From Coriobacteriia bacterium (GTDB taxonomy: Bacteria; Actinomycetota; Coriobacteriia; Coriobacteriales; UBA8131), in the NCBI GenBank assembly GCA_009783085.1, contig WRHU01000005.1, forward strand, positions 62,001 to 126,000: DNA of 64,000 nucleotides. The letters run 5' to 3'. A program made the translations under genes and the position numbers. Below, piece after piece: positions 25,152-33,292 of this stretch (position 1 is its first letter; each line of letters begins with the position of its first letter). The notes under the pieces were generated by a model, which had not been told where the DNA came from, did no database searches, and worked only from the letters and a program-made list of their open reading frames with translations.

Positions 25152-28106
25152 TTAGGCTTGTCTCGCAGAGGCTTCTTTGCGCGCAGCAGCAATTTCCTCC
25201 TCCGAATGGGCATCGCGCACCAAGCGGTTAAGCACCGCATTCATTTGGCGGGTGTCAATAGGCTTTGAGATAAAATCGTCAAAGCCGTTTTCCATAAAGA
25301 GGTCTGCTGCCCCTGCCACGGCGTTTGCGGTCAGGGCGACAATCGAACCTTTGTATCCCAGTTCTCGAATAAGCTTGGTCGCCTCAATGCCGTCCATTTT
25401 GGGCATCATGTGATCCATAAAAATGATGTCATAGGTCGCACCCTTCTTGACCTTGTCAAGCGCCTCAAACCCGCTGCTCACCGAATCTATTTCCAGCCCA
25501 TACGGGAACAAAAGGCCCATGGCAACATAAATGTTTGTTTCCACGTCGTCTACAATCAAAACCTTGCCGTAGGGCATGGGCTCATGAACTATGACCGCTT
25601 GGCGCACGTCTTTAAGATTGTCCTGCACGTCAAACTGTTTGAGAGCCCGCACAATTTCTGGGCCAAGGACTTCAGGGCCGCACGGTTTGAGCGTCAAGCG
25701 CACGGTAAAAGTTGTGCCTTTGCCAAACTCGCTTTCAACAACAATGTCGCCGTCCATGAGGTTTATCAGATTTTGGGTGATACTCATACCAAGACCTGTG
25801 CCCTCGGTAATGCGATTTGCTTTTTGGTCAAAGCGAGAATATTCGTCAAAGAGCTTATCAAGCTGGTCGGGCGTCATGCCACGTCCCGTGTCTTCAACAC
25901 GAAATACAAGGCAAACGCTCTCGGCACTGCCGCCGCTGCTGGTGCCGTCTTTGCTGCCAATGTTGCCGCCAGTGTCATTCTCGCCCCCTGCACAGTCCTC
26001 GGCAAAAATTGAAAACTTGACGGATCCAGACTCCGTATACTTAAACGAGTTCGAGAGCAAATTGTTAAGCACCTGTCGTATGCGCAGCGTATCGCCGTGT
26101 ACACATTGGGGTAGACGCTCATCGACCTCAAGTTCAAACTTAATGAGTTTTGAGCCCCGGCGCATAAGATTGAGCTGTACCGTGTCGTTGATGAGGCTCG
26201 TCATCTCCATAGGCGCAAGCGTCAGCTCAAGTTTGCCCGCTTCTATTTTTGAAATATCCAAAACGTCGTTGATAATGCCGAGCAACAAATTGCCCGAGTT
26301 GTGGATTCTGCCAAAGGCCTCTGCGGCCTGCGCTTTGAGCGTTTTGTCTTTGAGCTGAATTTCGGTAATGCCCAAAATGGCGTTCATGGGCGTGCGAATC
26401 TCATGGCTCATATTTGCCAAAAATGCCGACTTTGCCTGACTCATTTGTTCCGCTATTTCTGCCAAACGCTTTTGGTCATTCGCCTCTTTGACCGATGAAA
26501 TGTCGGTAAAGCTTTCGAGCAGCGCCGGACGTCCGTTGTAGTTGACCTTTGATACCGACTTAATAATGGGAATGTGCTTGCCGTCCGCCTTGAGAAACTG
26601 TCGTTCAGAGCGGTCGATAGTTTGATGCAAGTCCATAATGGGACACTCGTTTTGGCAGAACAATTTGTCGCAGCGATGACCCACTATCTCATCTTTTGAT
26701 TCCCCGTATAGCTCAACCGCACGGGGGTTCGCATCAAGGAGAACCCGTGTTTCGGCGTCGATTAAAACAATGCCGCACTCAACGTGTTCCCACGCAGTTT
26801 CAAATTGCTCAAGGGCAATCCTACCTTGCTCCCGCTGTTTTTCCGCCTCTTTGTTTGCGTTGACAATGCAGTTAAGCGGAATGTTTACGCCGAGGGCAAT
26901 TTTTCTTGCCATGCCTTTGCAGGTGTCGCTACCGCAGGCTCCGCAGTCAATCGTTTGCTCCTCGTAGGTTGCCTTGTTGAGCTCTTTGAAGGCCTTTTCT
27001 ATGTCGTTTTGGGTTATTTGCGGCAGGTCGCTTAAGAGAGGTCGATATTCTCTGAGAAAATCCGTTAGATTGAGAATGCGATCATAGCGCTCGTACAGCT
27101 CTTTGAAATAGTTTGTGTCGCGCCCTTCAAGAGCGGCGCTTTTTGCCTCATAGGTTTCGGTATCAGTGGCAAAGGCGTTGCTCATGCGTGCGCAAGCTGG
27201 ACCCATCGCACAGCCTTCGACACAGTTGAGCACGTCAAAGACCTCGGGCAAAAGCTCGGTGGACGTTTCTGCATAGGTTTCAAGTTTTTTATAGACGCTG
27301 TAGCCTTTTCCCTGCAAAATGCGGATTTTTTTGCCCAGGAAAAACTCGATATTTTCTTTAAGCCCATCAGACATAAAAGACAAAGACTCCAAGTTGCCCG
27401 CATAAGGGTCAAAATCTGTTTCTTGCTCGGGGAGAACGACGTTGTTCTTATTAAGGTACTCAATGAGCTTGGAAAACGTGATGTTGTAGTCCACCTGTCC
27501 AGCTTCTTCGAACTCCCGAGTTTTTGCTATACAGGGAGAAAATGCTGCGATTTTGCTGGTTATGCCTTCGTGCTTTTTGAGATAGACGCCAAGCGCACCC
27601 ATAGGGCTTTGAAGCGGTGCAAGGCTGCTGAGAAGGTCGGGGCAATACATTTCGCAATACGAAACAATCGGCGGGCACGGCTGGGTGATAGTTTTGTTGT
27701 TTTCGCAATCGTTCTCTCGCAAGTACTTGACATAGCTCCACACGCACAAGTCGTCGCCAAAAGAGGCGTTGTAGATTTTTTCGACACCAAGATTTTTTAG
27801 ATAGGTAAAGAGGCGCTTCCACTCAGGAATGTTTGTTTTAATTGAGGGAGCGGCAATGAGCGTAAGGGGGTGGCCCTGCGTAAGGTCTTGGAAAAAGAGT
27901 TCGAGATCGTCGTCATAGTGGCGTGCTTTGTGCTTGCACGCCGAGATGCACCGGCCGCACGAAACACATTTTGAGGTGTCCACCGCTACCTTTATTCTGC
28001 CCGCAGCATCTTGGTACGTGATGTTTGCCATTTCCATCGGGCAACTTCGAGTACAGCGACTGCAGCCGGTACACAGCTCAAGCTCTGTTTTAACAATTCT
28101 TTTCAT
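25152..28106 (-). CDS. [FeFe]-hydrogenase-like sensor fused to PAS, hybrid histidine kinase and receiver
   Basis: A 984-residue putative redox or H2 sensor. Domains in order: two [4Fe-4S] ferredoxin sites (CTGCSRCTRSCP, CVSCGRCISACK; residues ~12-57); an H-cluster-like domain (~80-340) with L1 TQPCP (Cys144), L2 SPCIAK (Cys192) and L3 CVEGC (Cys295, Cys299); a further Fe-S domain CGACGSDTC (~388-413); a PAS domain (~434-539) with its own HRCDKLFCQNEC cluster; HisKA with SHEIRTP (His568); HATPase (NNLLSNSFKY, DTGRGM, GTGLGM); and a receiver (LIVDD, FMDHMMP). The second L1 cysteine, needed for proton transfer in enzymes, is missing, so sensing rather than catalysis is inferred. GGGGGAG precedes the ATG at 28106. 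No response regulator with an output domain lies nearby. Confidence 0.85.
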   Translation of the reverse strand: MKRIVKTELELCTGCSRCTRSCPMEMANITYQDAAGRIKVAVDTSKCVSCGRCISACKHKARHYDDDLELFFQDLTQGHPLTLIAAPSIKTNIPEWKRLFTYLKNLGVEKIYNASFGDDLCVWSYVKYLRENDCENNKTITQPCPPIVSYCEMYCPDLLSSLAPLQSPMGALGVYLKKHEGITSKIAAFSPCIAKTREFEEAGQVDYNITFSKLIEYLNKNNVVLPEQETDFDPYAGNLESLSFMSDGLKENIEFFLGKKIRILQGKGYSVYKKLETYAETSTELLPEVFDVLNCVEGCAMGPACARMSNAFATDTETYEAKSAALEGRDTNYFKELYERYDRILNLTDFLREYRPLLSDLPQITQNDIEKAFKELNKATYEEQTIDCGACGSDTCKGMARKIALGVNIPLNCIVNANKEAEKQREQGRIALEQFETAWEHVECGIVLIDAETRVLLDANPRAVELYGESKDEIVGHRCDKLFCQNECPIMDLHQTIDRSERQFLKADGKHIPIIKSVSKVNYNGRPALLESFTDISSVKEANDQKRLAEIAEQMSQAKSAFLANMSHEIRTPMNAILGITEIQLKDKTLKAQAAEAFGRIHNSGNLLLGIINDVLDISKIEAGKLELTLAPMEMTSLINDTVQLNLMRRGSKLIKFELEVDERLPQCVHGDTLRIRQVLNNLLSNSFKYTESGSVKFSIFAEDCAGGENDTGGNIGSKDGTSSGGSAESVCLVFRVEDTGRGMTPDQLDKLFDEYSRFDQKANRITEGTGLGMSITQNLINLMDGDIVVESEFGKGTTFTVRLTLKPCGPEVLGPEIVRALKQFDVQDNLKDVRQAVIVHEPMPYGKVLIVDDVETNIYVAMGLLFPYGLEIDSVSSGFEALDKVKKGATYDIIFMDHMMPKMDGIEATKLIRELGYKGSIVALTANAVAGAADLFMENGFDDFISKPIDTRQMNAVLNRLVRDAHSEEEIAAARKEASARQA

Positions 28107-28418
28107 GTATGCTCCCCCATACAAACACCTCGTGTTGCTGGCAGATGCTCCCCGGATTAGCCCTGCCTGTTAACACTGGCACCGACACGCCCCCGCTGTG
28201 CCTGCACCCTGCGTGCGTTGCTTTTGTGGTGCGTTGCGCTGCCTATCGCACTCTGCGTTCATTGTGCGTTTATATGCGCCCCGCATGCCTTCCACACGCT
28301 TATAGTACGGTTATTGTACTCTCTGCGATAAGGAAACTCAAAGGGTTTGGGCTTCCGTTTGTCGGGATAAACGGCCTTGGATGGGCTGTGTAGGCGGGCT
28401 TTGGGTTGGGCATCATGT

Positions 28419-28454
28419 GGGGTTTGGGTGGGGTTTGGGTGGGGTTTGGGTGGG
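28419..28454 (+). repeat. G-rich 11-bp tandem repeat, G-quadruplex-prone
   Basis: Three head-to-tail copies of GGGGTTTGGGT followed by GGG. Seven runs of three or four G separated by 1-3 bases meet the usual G-quadruplex pattern on the plus strand. Confidence 0.85.
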
Positions 28455-28526
28455 CTTCAGCTCTTTTTATAACGAGCAACGCTGGGGGTTTTGTTTGGGC
28501 TTGAGCAATTTTTATAGAATTGTCGT

Positions 28527-28555
28527 TTGCACGAGGGTTTTCTCTGTGCTACCAT
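28527..28555 (+). promoter_or_regulatory. Promoter of tRNA-Asp
   Basis: TTGCAC (28527-28532) and TACCAT (28550-28555) with a 17-base spacer end 30 bases before the mature tRNA. Matches are modest. Confidence 0.45.
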
Positions 28556-28585
28556 AGCGTGCGCTGTTTTTTCGACAGCAAACGC

Positions 28586-28664
28586 GGGGTGTTAGCTCAG
28601 TTTTGGTTAGAGCGCTGGCCTGTCAAGCCAGAGGTCGCGGGTTCAAGTCCCGTACATCCCGCCA
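28586..28664 (+). tRNA. tRNA-Asp (anticodon GTC), CCA encoded
   Basis: Acceptor GGGGTGT/ACATCCC (one G-U pair), D stem GCTC/GAGC with an 11-base loop, anticodon stem CTGGC/GCCAG around CTGTCAA, T arm GCGGG-TTCAAGT-CCCGT, discriminator G and encoded CCA. Confidence 0.95.
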
Positions 28665-28704
28665 CTCTACCCCTGTAGACAAACTTGTCTGCAGGGGTAG
28701 AGTG
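28663..28704 (+). terminator. Hairpin after tRNA-Asp
   Basis: A long inverted repeat (CACTCTACCCCTG ... CAGGGGTAGAGTG, continued inwards by AGACAA/TTGTCT) begins on the tRNA's CCA end. No U-tract follows, so it may act in 3' processing as much as in termination. Confidence 0.55.
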
Positions 28705-28772
28705 CGTTTGAAGGGTGGACGGGACGCAGAAGCCAATCTTTTAGATAGTACAACAAAAATATGTACAGCGTA

Positions 28773-28801
28773 TTGACAATGCACAGCCACGGCACTATAC
28801 T
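28773..28801 (+). promoter_or_regulatory. Promoter of the toxin-antitoxin operon
   Basis: Perfect -35 TTGACA (28773-28778), 17-base spacer and -10 TATACT (28796-28801), 33 bases before the antitoxin ATG. The words ATACT and AGTAT flank an 8-base centre between the -10 and the ribosome site and could be the operator for autorepression. Confidence 0.8.
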
Positions 28802-28833
28802 AGCTTCTCAGTATCCAAAGGAGGTGCTAGGAA

Positions 28834-29121
28834 ATGGCTGAAACAACGAATGTTACATTGCGAATGGATAAAACTCTTAAGGAGTCTGCCGAAAAACTAT
28901 TTAGCGAGTTTGGCATGAACATGACTACTGCACTTACTGTTTTTCTGCGCCAGACTGTTCGCCAGGGCAAGATACCTTTTGAGATTTCTGTTGATACTCC
29001 CAAACTTGATACGCTCGCTGCCATGAGAGAAATTGAGGATATGGTAGCTGGTGTGCTTCCCAAAAACACGCAAAGTGTCGAGGATTTTTTCGAGGAGAAT
29101 AATATCCATGTTGGCAGCTAA
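28834..29121 (+). CDS. Type II antitoxin, RelB/DinJ family
   Basis: A 95-residue antitoxin. The N-terminal half is a ribbon-helix-helix domain (NVTLRMDKTLKESAEKLF...MTTALTVFLRQTV), which binds the operon promoter, and the C-terminal part (from ~55) would wrap the toxin. AAAGGAGG lies ahead of the ATG. It overlaps the toxin gene by 14 bases, the usual coupling. The pair is AT-richer than most neighbours and sits right after a tRNA gene, consistent with acquisition. Confidence 0.85.
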   Translation: MAETTNVTLRMDKTLKESAEKLFSEFGMNMTTALTVFLRQTVRQGKIPFEISVDTPKLDTLAAMREIEDMVAGVLPKNTQSVEDFFEENNIHVGS

Positions 29122-29383
29122 CTATTCGACAAGATTCAAAAAGGATATAAAACTCGTCGAAAAACGTGGCTATGCTATGCAAAAGATTTTTGATGTTATG
29201 GTTGCCATTCAAAATGAAAGCAAACTTGATGAACGCCTGAAAGCCCACGCACTTATAGGCGATTATACTGGCTATATGGAGTGCCACATTGAGCCAGATT
29301 GGTTGCTTGTCTACAAGATTGATGAGTTTGCTAAGGAAGTTTATTTTGCCAGAACCGGCACGCATTCAGACCTATTTTCGTAA
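29108..29383 (+). CDS. Type II toxin, YafQ family mRNA interferase
   Basis: A 91-residue RelE-superfamily ribosome-dependent RNase. Histidines H47, H60 and H86 and Asp64 line up with the catalytic set of Escherichia coli YafQ, in the pattern AHALIGDYTGYMECHIEPDWLLVYKI and GTHSDLF (written here in two parts of the protein). The open frame starts earlier (29051) but the ATG at 29108, overlapping the antitoxin end, gives the family start (NYSTRFKKDIK). All key residues appear intact, so it is likely active. Confidence 0.85.
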   Translation: MLAANYSTRFKKDIKLVEKRGYAMQKIFDVMVAIQNESKLDERLKAHALIGDYTGYMECHIEPDWLLVYKIDEFAKEVYFARTGTHSDLFS

Positions 29384-29582
29384 ACTTTGCTGCCCTGTCT
29401 GCCTGTGGTATTTTCACGACATTTCCCAAAAATGTTCATAAAAATACTGCTTGTGACGCTTCCCTTTTGATTTGAAATGTTGTAGAATAGTGCAAGCCGT
29501 TAAAAAGACGGTATATTTTTTATGCAAGACTTTGTTTTCTGTGCAGGATTATTGAACGATTAAGTAAGCAGTCGTCGACGGG

Positions 29583-30215
29583 GTGTACGTGCAAGAAACG
29601 AAAACTCATACCAAGCAACACAGACTAGCTATATGGTCCCTAGCTCTTGTTATTGCCCTTACCTGCAGCATTTTGCCGCAGGCTTTTGCCGATTTTGCTC
29701 CCAACTCAGAAGCAACTAAGGTACTCGGCGTGGGTCGTATTCAAAGTGCGGTTGCCGAAGACGCCAAAAACGCCGTTGAGGGTCGTTTCTCATCTGACAT
29801 TGAGCTCTCTGCCGCTGACGCAAAAACTCTTAAACAACTTTCCAAGCCACTTACCCGCGAAGTTTATCCCCTTGCAGCTCCTAACACTTCTACTTCTGGC
29901 GCAACTGGCCAGTGGACTACCTGCCTTGCTTCTGCTTACGGCCCCAGCAATGCGGGAAGCAGAACTGCCTCGGGAACAGCACTTACTAACGACAGCTTTG
30001 GCGTTGCCGTAGATGTTTCCATGGGGTACTTGCTTGGTCGCACCGTTGAGGTTCGCTACAACGGCATGGTGGTCACCACCACTATCGTTGACACAGGAAA
30101 CTTGGTAGCCTCAGGCGGACGTGGACTTGATTTGCAGCCAGGTGTTTGGAAGTCATTTGGCTTCTCAAGCGAGAATGCTTGGGGCGTGCGTAGCGTCGAG
30201 TGGCGTCTGGTCTAA
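29583..30215 (+). CDS. Secreted RlpA-like double-psi beta-barrel (3D domain) protein
   Basis: A 210-residue exported protein. A signal peptide (hydrophobic about residues 16-36, cleaved after AFA) is followed by a spacer and a C-terminal barrel from ~110 (CLASAYGPSNAGSRTASGT ... VEVRYNGMVVTTTIVDTG ... GRGLDLQPGVWKSFGF), as in RlpA and 3D-domain wall proteins. The aspartates VDTG and GLDL are the likely catalytic site if it is a lytic transglycosylase. Start is a GTG with a poor ribosome site; a second GTG two codons on is equally possible. A monocistronic wall-remodelling gene is inferred. Confidence 0.75.
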   Translation: MYVQETKTHTKQHRLAIWSLALVIALTCSILPQAFADFAPNSEATKVLGVGRIQSAVAEDAKNAVEGRFSSDIELSAADAKTLKQLSKPLTREVYPLAAPNTSTSGATGQWTTCLASAYGPSNAGSRTASGTALTNDSFGVAVDVSMGYLLGRTVEVRYNGMVVTTTIVDTGNLVASGGRGLDLQPGVWKSFGFSSENAWGVRSVEWRLV

Positions 30216-30231
30216 CAGCTTCGGCGGTTGT

Positions 30232-30675
30232 ATGCCGAGTATGCCAAAAAACCCATCTGCCATAAACTCTCTTTTCATCAGCTCCTTTTCTCGAACGCAA
30301 AATTCGGTGTGCGCTGATATTCAGGGGGTCCAACTCACAGCCTCCCCCGCCCTCGCCGCCGCCCTCCTCAAAATACGCCCCAACCTCGCACACCATGCCT
30401 GCAAAAGCGCCGGCACGGGAAACTTCAAAGATCGCCTTGTTGGAGCGCTGCTTCCCCATGTTGTTGAACACGTTGCCATCGACTTACTGGTAGAATTAAC
30501 GGACGCAACTCAGACCTTTGCTGGAGCAACCACGTGGCTTGACCGAGAAACAAACACCATGTGCGTGCGTGTTGGCTGCACAAGCGATGAGCCTTCCCTC
30601 TATTTTGAGGCGACCAAAAAGGCTCTCGAGCAAGCCGTACACCTGCTAAATCGCTTGCTTTCAGAGGTTGCGTAG
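30232..30675 (+). CDS. Small protein with a cyanophycin-synthetase-N-terminal-like HVVEH motif
   Basis: A 147-residue protein. From ~50 it reads IQGVQLTASPALAAAL ... LLPHVVEHVAIDLLVEL ... FAGATTW, which recalls the N-terminal domain of cyanophycin synthetase and Mur-ligase-associated proteins, where a similar HxxEH helix occurs. The catalytic ATP-grasp and ligase domains are absent. The ATG at 30232 or 30241 is possible, both with weak ribosome sites; the open frame further upstream overlaps the RlpA-like gene and is rejected. Function unknown; the family link is tentative. Confidence 0.5.
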   Translation: MPSMPKNPSAINSLFISSFSRTQNSVCADIQGVQLTASPALAAALLKIRPNLAHHACKSAGTGNFKDRLVGALLPHVVEHVAIDLLVELTDATQTFAGATTWLDRETNTMCVRVGCTSDEPSLYFEATKKALEQAVHLLNRLLSEVA

Positions 30676-30778
30676 GGCAAAACGGGCGACAAAAACTCCC
30701 AAAAGGTCTATCGTAGGTACAAACAAGTAACCAAAGGCAGCCAAAACATCAAGGGCATTACAGGCAGTGAGGGTAGCT

Positions 30779-32077
30779 ATGGGCACACATCAAGAAGCAA
30801 TTCCGGGGCTTATTCAGTTTGACGAGTGGCGAGATTTGTACGCCGGTCGTGTGGAAACCATGCGCTCAAGCGCAGTCCGTGACCTGTTTGCCGCTGCTTC
30901 TCGCTCAGATATTATCTCGCTTTCGGGCGGTATGCCAGACATTGCGGGGCTTCCTCTTAAAGAAATTGGTGCTTCCATTGCAAACGCCATTGTGGAGGAA
31001 GGCGTTGCTGGTTTGCAATATGGCGATACCACGGGGCGCACACGTCTCAAAGAAATACTGTGCGATTTGCTGGCAGAGGTAGACATCAACATCACTTCTG
31101 ATGACCTCATTGTTACCACGGGCGGCCAGCAGGCACTCGACCTGCTCGGCAAAACCTTTATCAACCCAGGCGACGTTATCATTACCGAAGGGCCTACCTA
31201 TCTGGGGGCACTTCAGGCTTTTTCTGCGTACGAGCCCGATGTTCACACCGTCCCTCTTGATAACGACGGCATGAGAACCGACCTCCTCGCCAAAGAGCTT
31301 GAACGCCTTGGCCCTCGTGGTGCGAAGTTTATCTATACCATTCCTACGTTTCAAAATCCGGGCGGCGTAACCATGACGCTCGAGCGACGCAAACACTTGC
31401 TTGAACTGGCGCACGCCTACAACATTCCCGTTATCGAAGACGACCCCTACGGGCGGGTGCGCTTTGAGGGAGAAGACGTGCCCACGTTGCGTTCGCTTGA
31501 CCCTGAGGTCATTTACATGAGCACGGTTTCCAAGGTTTTTGCACCGGGACTACGCACCGGCTGGGTGGTTGCTCCTCACCCTATTCTTAACAAAATTAAG
31601 CTGGTTAAGCAGGGAGCTGATTTGTGTGGGTCTGCGCTCAATCAGGTTATTGTCGAGCGCTATTTTACCGAGATAGACTGGCGCCCAGCACTTGACGGGG
31701 CACGTAACCGTTACCGCAAGCGTCGTGATGCCATAATCGCTGCACTTGAGGAGTTTTTTCCGGCGGAGGCAACGTGGACGCACCCGCAGGGCGGTCTGTT
31801 CATTTGGGTTACGCTGCCAGAATATATTGACACGCCGCAATTGCTTTCGGTCGCATTGGACAACGGAGTAACCTTTGTGCCGGGCGACGGCTGTTATCCT
31901 GCCGGAAGCGGCTTAGGTCGCTCGTCCATGCGGCTGTGCTTTAGTTTTGAGGAACCCGAAAAGTTGCGTGAGGCGATTCGTCGTCTTTCGGTAGTAATAA
32001 ATGAACGACTTGAGATTTATCGTGCCTTTGTTGATGCAGGGCGCCTTAAGAAACCGGAACAGAACGCCTTAGATTAG
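30779..32077 (+). CDS. PLP-dependent class I/II aminotransferase
   Basis: A 432-residue fold-type I aminotransferase close to the 2-aminoadipate/aromatic (LysN, MocR-catalytic) group. It shows SGGMPDIAGLP, TTGGQQALDL, PTFQNPGG, EDDPYGR and the PLP lysine in STVSKVFAPGLRTGW. There is no N-terminal GntR domain, so it is an enzyme rather than a regulator. GTGAGGG lies 6 bases before the ATG at 30779; four extra upstream codons in frame are not needed. The D-Ala ligase follows 111 bases downstream. The amino acid used cannot be set from sequence. Confidence 0.85.
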   Translation: MGTHQEAIPGLIQFDEWRDLYAGRVETMRSSAVRDLFAAASRSDIISLSGGMPDIAGLPLKEIGASIANAIVEEGVAGLQYGDTTGRTRLKEILCDLLAEVDINITSDDLIVTTGGQQALDLLGKTFINPGDVIITEGPTYLGALQAFSAYEPDVHTVPLDNDGMRTDLLAKELERLGPRGAKFIYTIPTFQNPGGVTMTLERRKHLLELAHAYNIPVIEDDPYGRVRFEGEDVPTLRSLDPEVIYMSTVSKVFAPGLRTGWVVAPHPILNKIKLVKQGADLCGSALNQVIVERYFTEIDWRPALDGARNRYRKRRDAIIAALEEFFPAEATWTHPQGGLFIWVTLPEYIDTPQLLSVALDNGVTFVPGDGCYPAGSGLGRSSMRLCFSFEEPEKLREAIRRLSVVINERLEIYRAFVDAGRLKKPEQNALD

Positions 32078-32188
32078 AACACCTTGTGCTCGGCGGGCGC
32101 AAGGCAGGCGCAAGAAACTATGCTTGAAAAAAAACGTGTAAGAAACCGAGATTAAGACCCGAGATACGTAAGGAAGCGTGAGGAAACC

Positions 32189-33205
32189 ATGGCTCTCAAA
32201 CCAATGAAAATAGCAGTTTTGATGGGTGGCACTTCCTTTGAGCGTGAGTTTTCGCTCAACAGCGGTCGCAACGTAACGCGCACGCTTGAGGCGGCGGGAC
32301 ATACTGTTTTGCCGCTCGACACCACCAAAACGCTCGTTGAAACCCTGCGTGACCAAAAGCCCGACGCCGTCTACATAGCCCTGCACGGCAAAAACGGCGA
32401 GGACGGCACCATTCAAGCACTCCTTGAGTTTCTCGGTATTCCCTTTGTGGGCTCGTCTGCAAGCGTGTGTCGTCAGGCGTGGAACAAGGCTTTGCTGCCG
32501 CACATTGTTGCAACGCAGCAGGCTGCCAATCAGGCTTGCGGTAGCGAAACCTTTGCTGCCCACTGGCTTTCTCGCATCAACCTTTCTGAGGTCACGTTGA
32601 GAGAAATGGGAGCAGCAACTGCCCTTGATTTAGTGGCGGAGCGCATCGAAGGTGGTTATCCTGTTGCAGTCAAGCCAACTCGTGGTGGCTCGGCGATGGG
32701 TGTAAACAAGGTTGACTCAGTAGGCGGGCTTGCCGATGCCTTGCTTGATGCGCTTTCTTTTGATGCGGAAGCACTTATTGAGCCGTGGGTTACCGGTACC
32801 GAGATTGCGGTGTGCGTGGTAGGAACCGGTGTTGACGCACGTATTTTGCCTCCCGTTGAGATTGCCGCTTTGCAGGGCTTTTTTGATGTAGAGCATCGCC
32901 TTGACGCTAATCTTGTCGAATACTACAGCCCAGTGCGCCCAGCGTCGCTTGCCAAAACCGAGAACGAAGCGCAGGCTGCGCTTGCCGCCATTGAAGCTGC
33001 TGCACTTGAAGTACACCGAGCGTATCAGTGTCGAGATTTAAGTCGTGTTGACATGATCTGGGACGGCACAAAGCCTATCGTGCTGGAAATTAACGTGTCG
33101 CCTGGTATGTCGGAGTCGTCTTTGTTCCCCATAGCTTGCGAGGCAGCTAACCTTACGCTCGACAGTCTTTTTGAGGAGCTTCTTGCCAACGCACTGGGGC
33201 ACTAG
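32189..33205 (+). CDS. ddl: D-alanine--D-alanine ligase
   Basis: A 338-residue ATP-grasp enzyme that makes the D-Ala-D-Ala dipeptide of peptidoglycan. Motifs: MGGTSFEREFSLNSG near the start, YIALHGKNGEDG, FVGSSASVCRQAWNK, VKPTRGGSAMGV (ATP grasp), and the C-terminal LEINVSPGMSESS with the Mg-binding Glu/Asn. Length is slightly over the usual 305-320 owing to a small insertion after the Lys of NKALL (about 25 residues). GAGGAAACC precedes the ATG. Confidence 0.92.
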   Translation: MALKPMKIAVLMGGTSFEREFSLNSGRNVTRTLEAAGHTVLPLDTTKTLVETLRDQKPDAVYIALHGKNGEDGTIQALLEFLGIPFVGSSASVCRQAWNKALLPHIVATQQAANQACGSETFAAHWLSRINLSEVTLREMGAATALDLVAERIEGGYPVAVKPTRGGSAMGVNKVDSVGGLADALLDALSFDAEALIEPWVTGTEIAVCVVGTGVDARILPPVEIAALQGFFDVEHRLDANLVEYYSPVRPASLAKTENEAQAALAAIEAAALEVHRAYQCRDLSRVDMIWDGTKPIVLEINVSPGMSESSLFPIACEAANLTLDSLFEELLANALGH

Positions 33206-33292
33206 GCTCTCCCGCGCAGGCTCGGGCGCTCAAGCTCGAGCATCAGCTCGCACGAAGCCTGCACGCGCAAGCTCGCACACCAAACTGAGGCA
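33206..33292. repeat. Decayed CTCG-type tandem repeats between convergent genes
   Basis: The gap between ddl and the convergent amidohydrolase is made of degenerate GCTCG words (CAGGCTCGGGCGCTCAAGCT, CAGCTCGCACGAAGCCTG, CAAGCTCGCACAC). No gene. Confidence 0.55.

Larger units (their letters stand above)
28107..28585. other. Gene-free stretch between the sensor gene and tRNA-Asp
   Basis: No plausible gene. It holds a G-rich triple repeat (28419-28454) and, at its right end, the promoter of the tRNA gene. No clear promoter for the sensor gene was found. Confidence 0.5.

Noticed and set aside
25152..28106. Catalytic [FeFe] hydrogenase
   Set aside because: L1 lacks the second Cys and L2/L3 deviate from enzyme motifs; the kinase fusion points to sensing.
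28419..28454. Telomere repeat or linear chromosome end
   Set aside because: Sequence continues normally on both sides with tRNA and genes; only three units.
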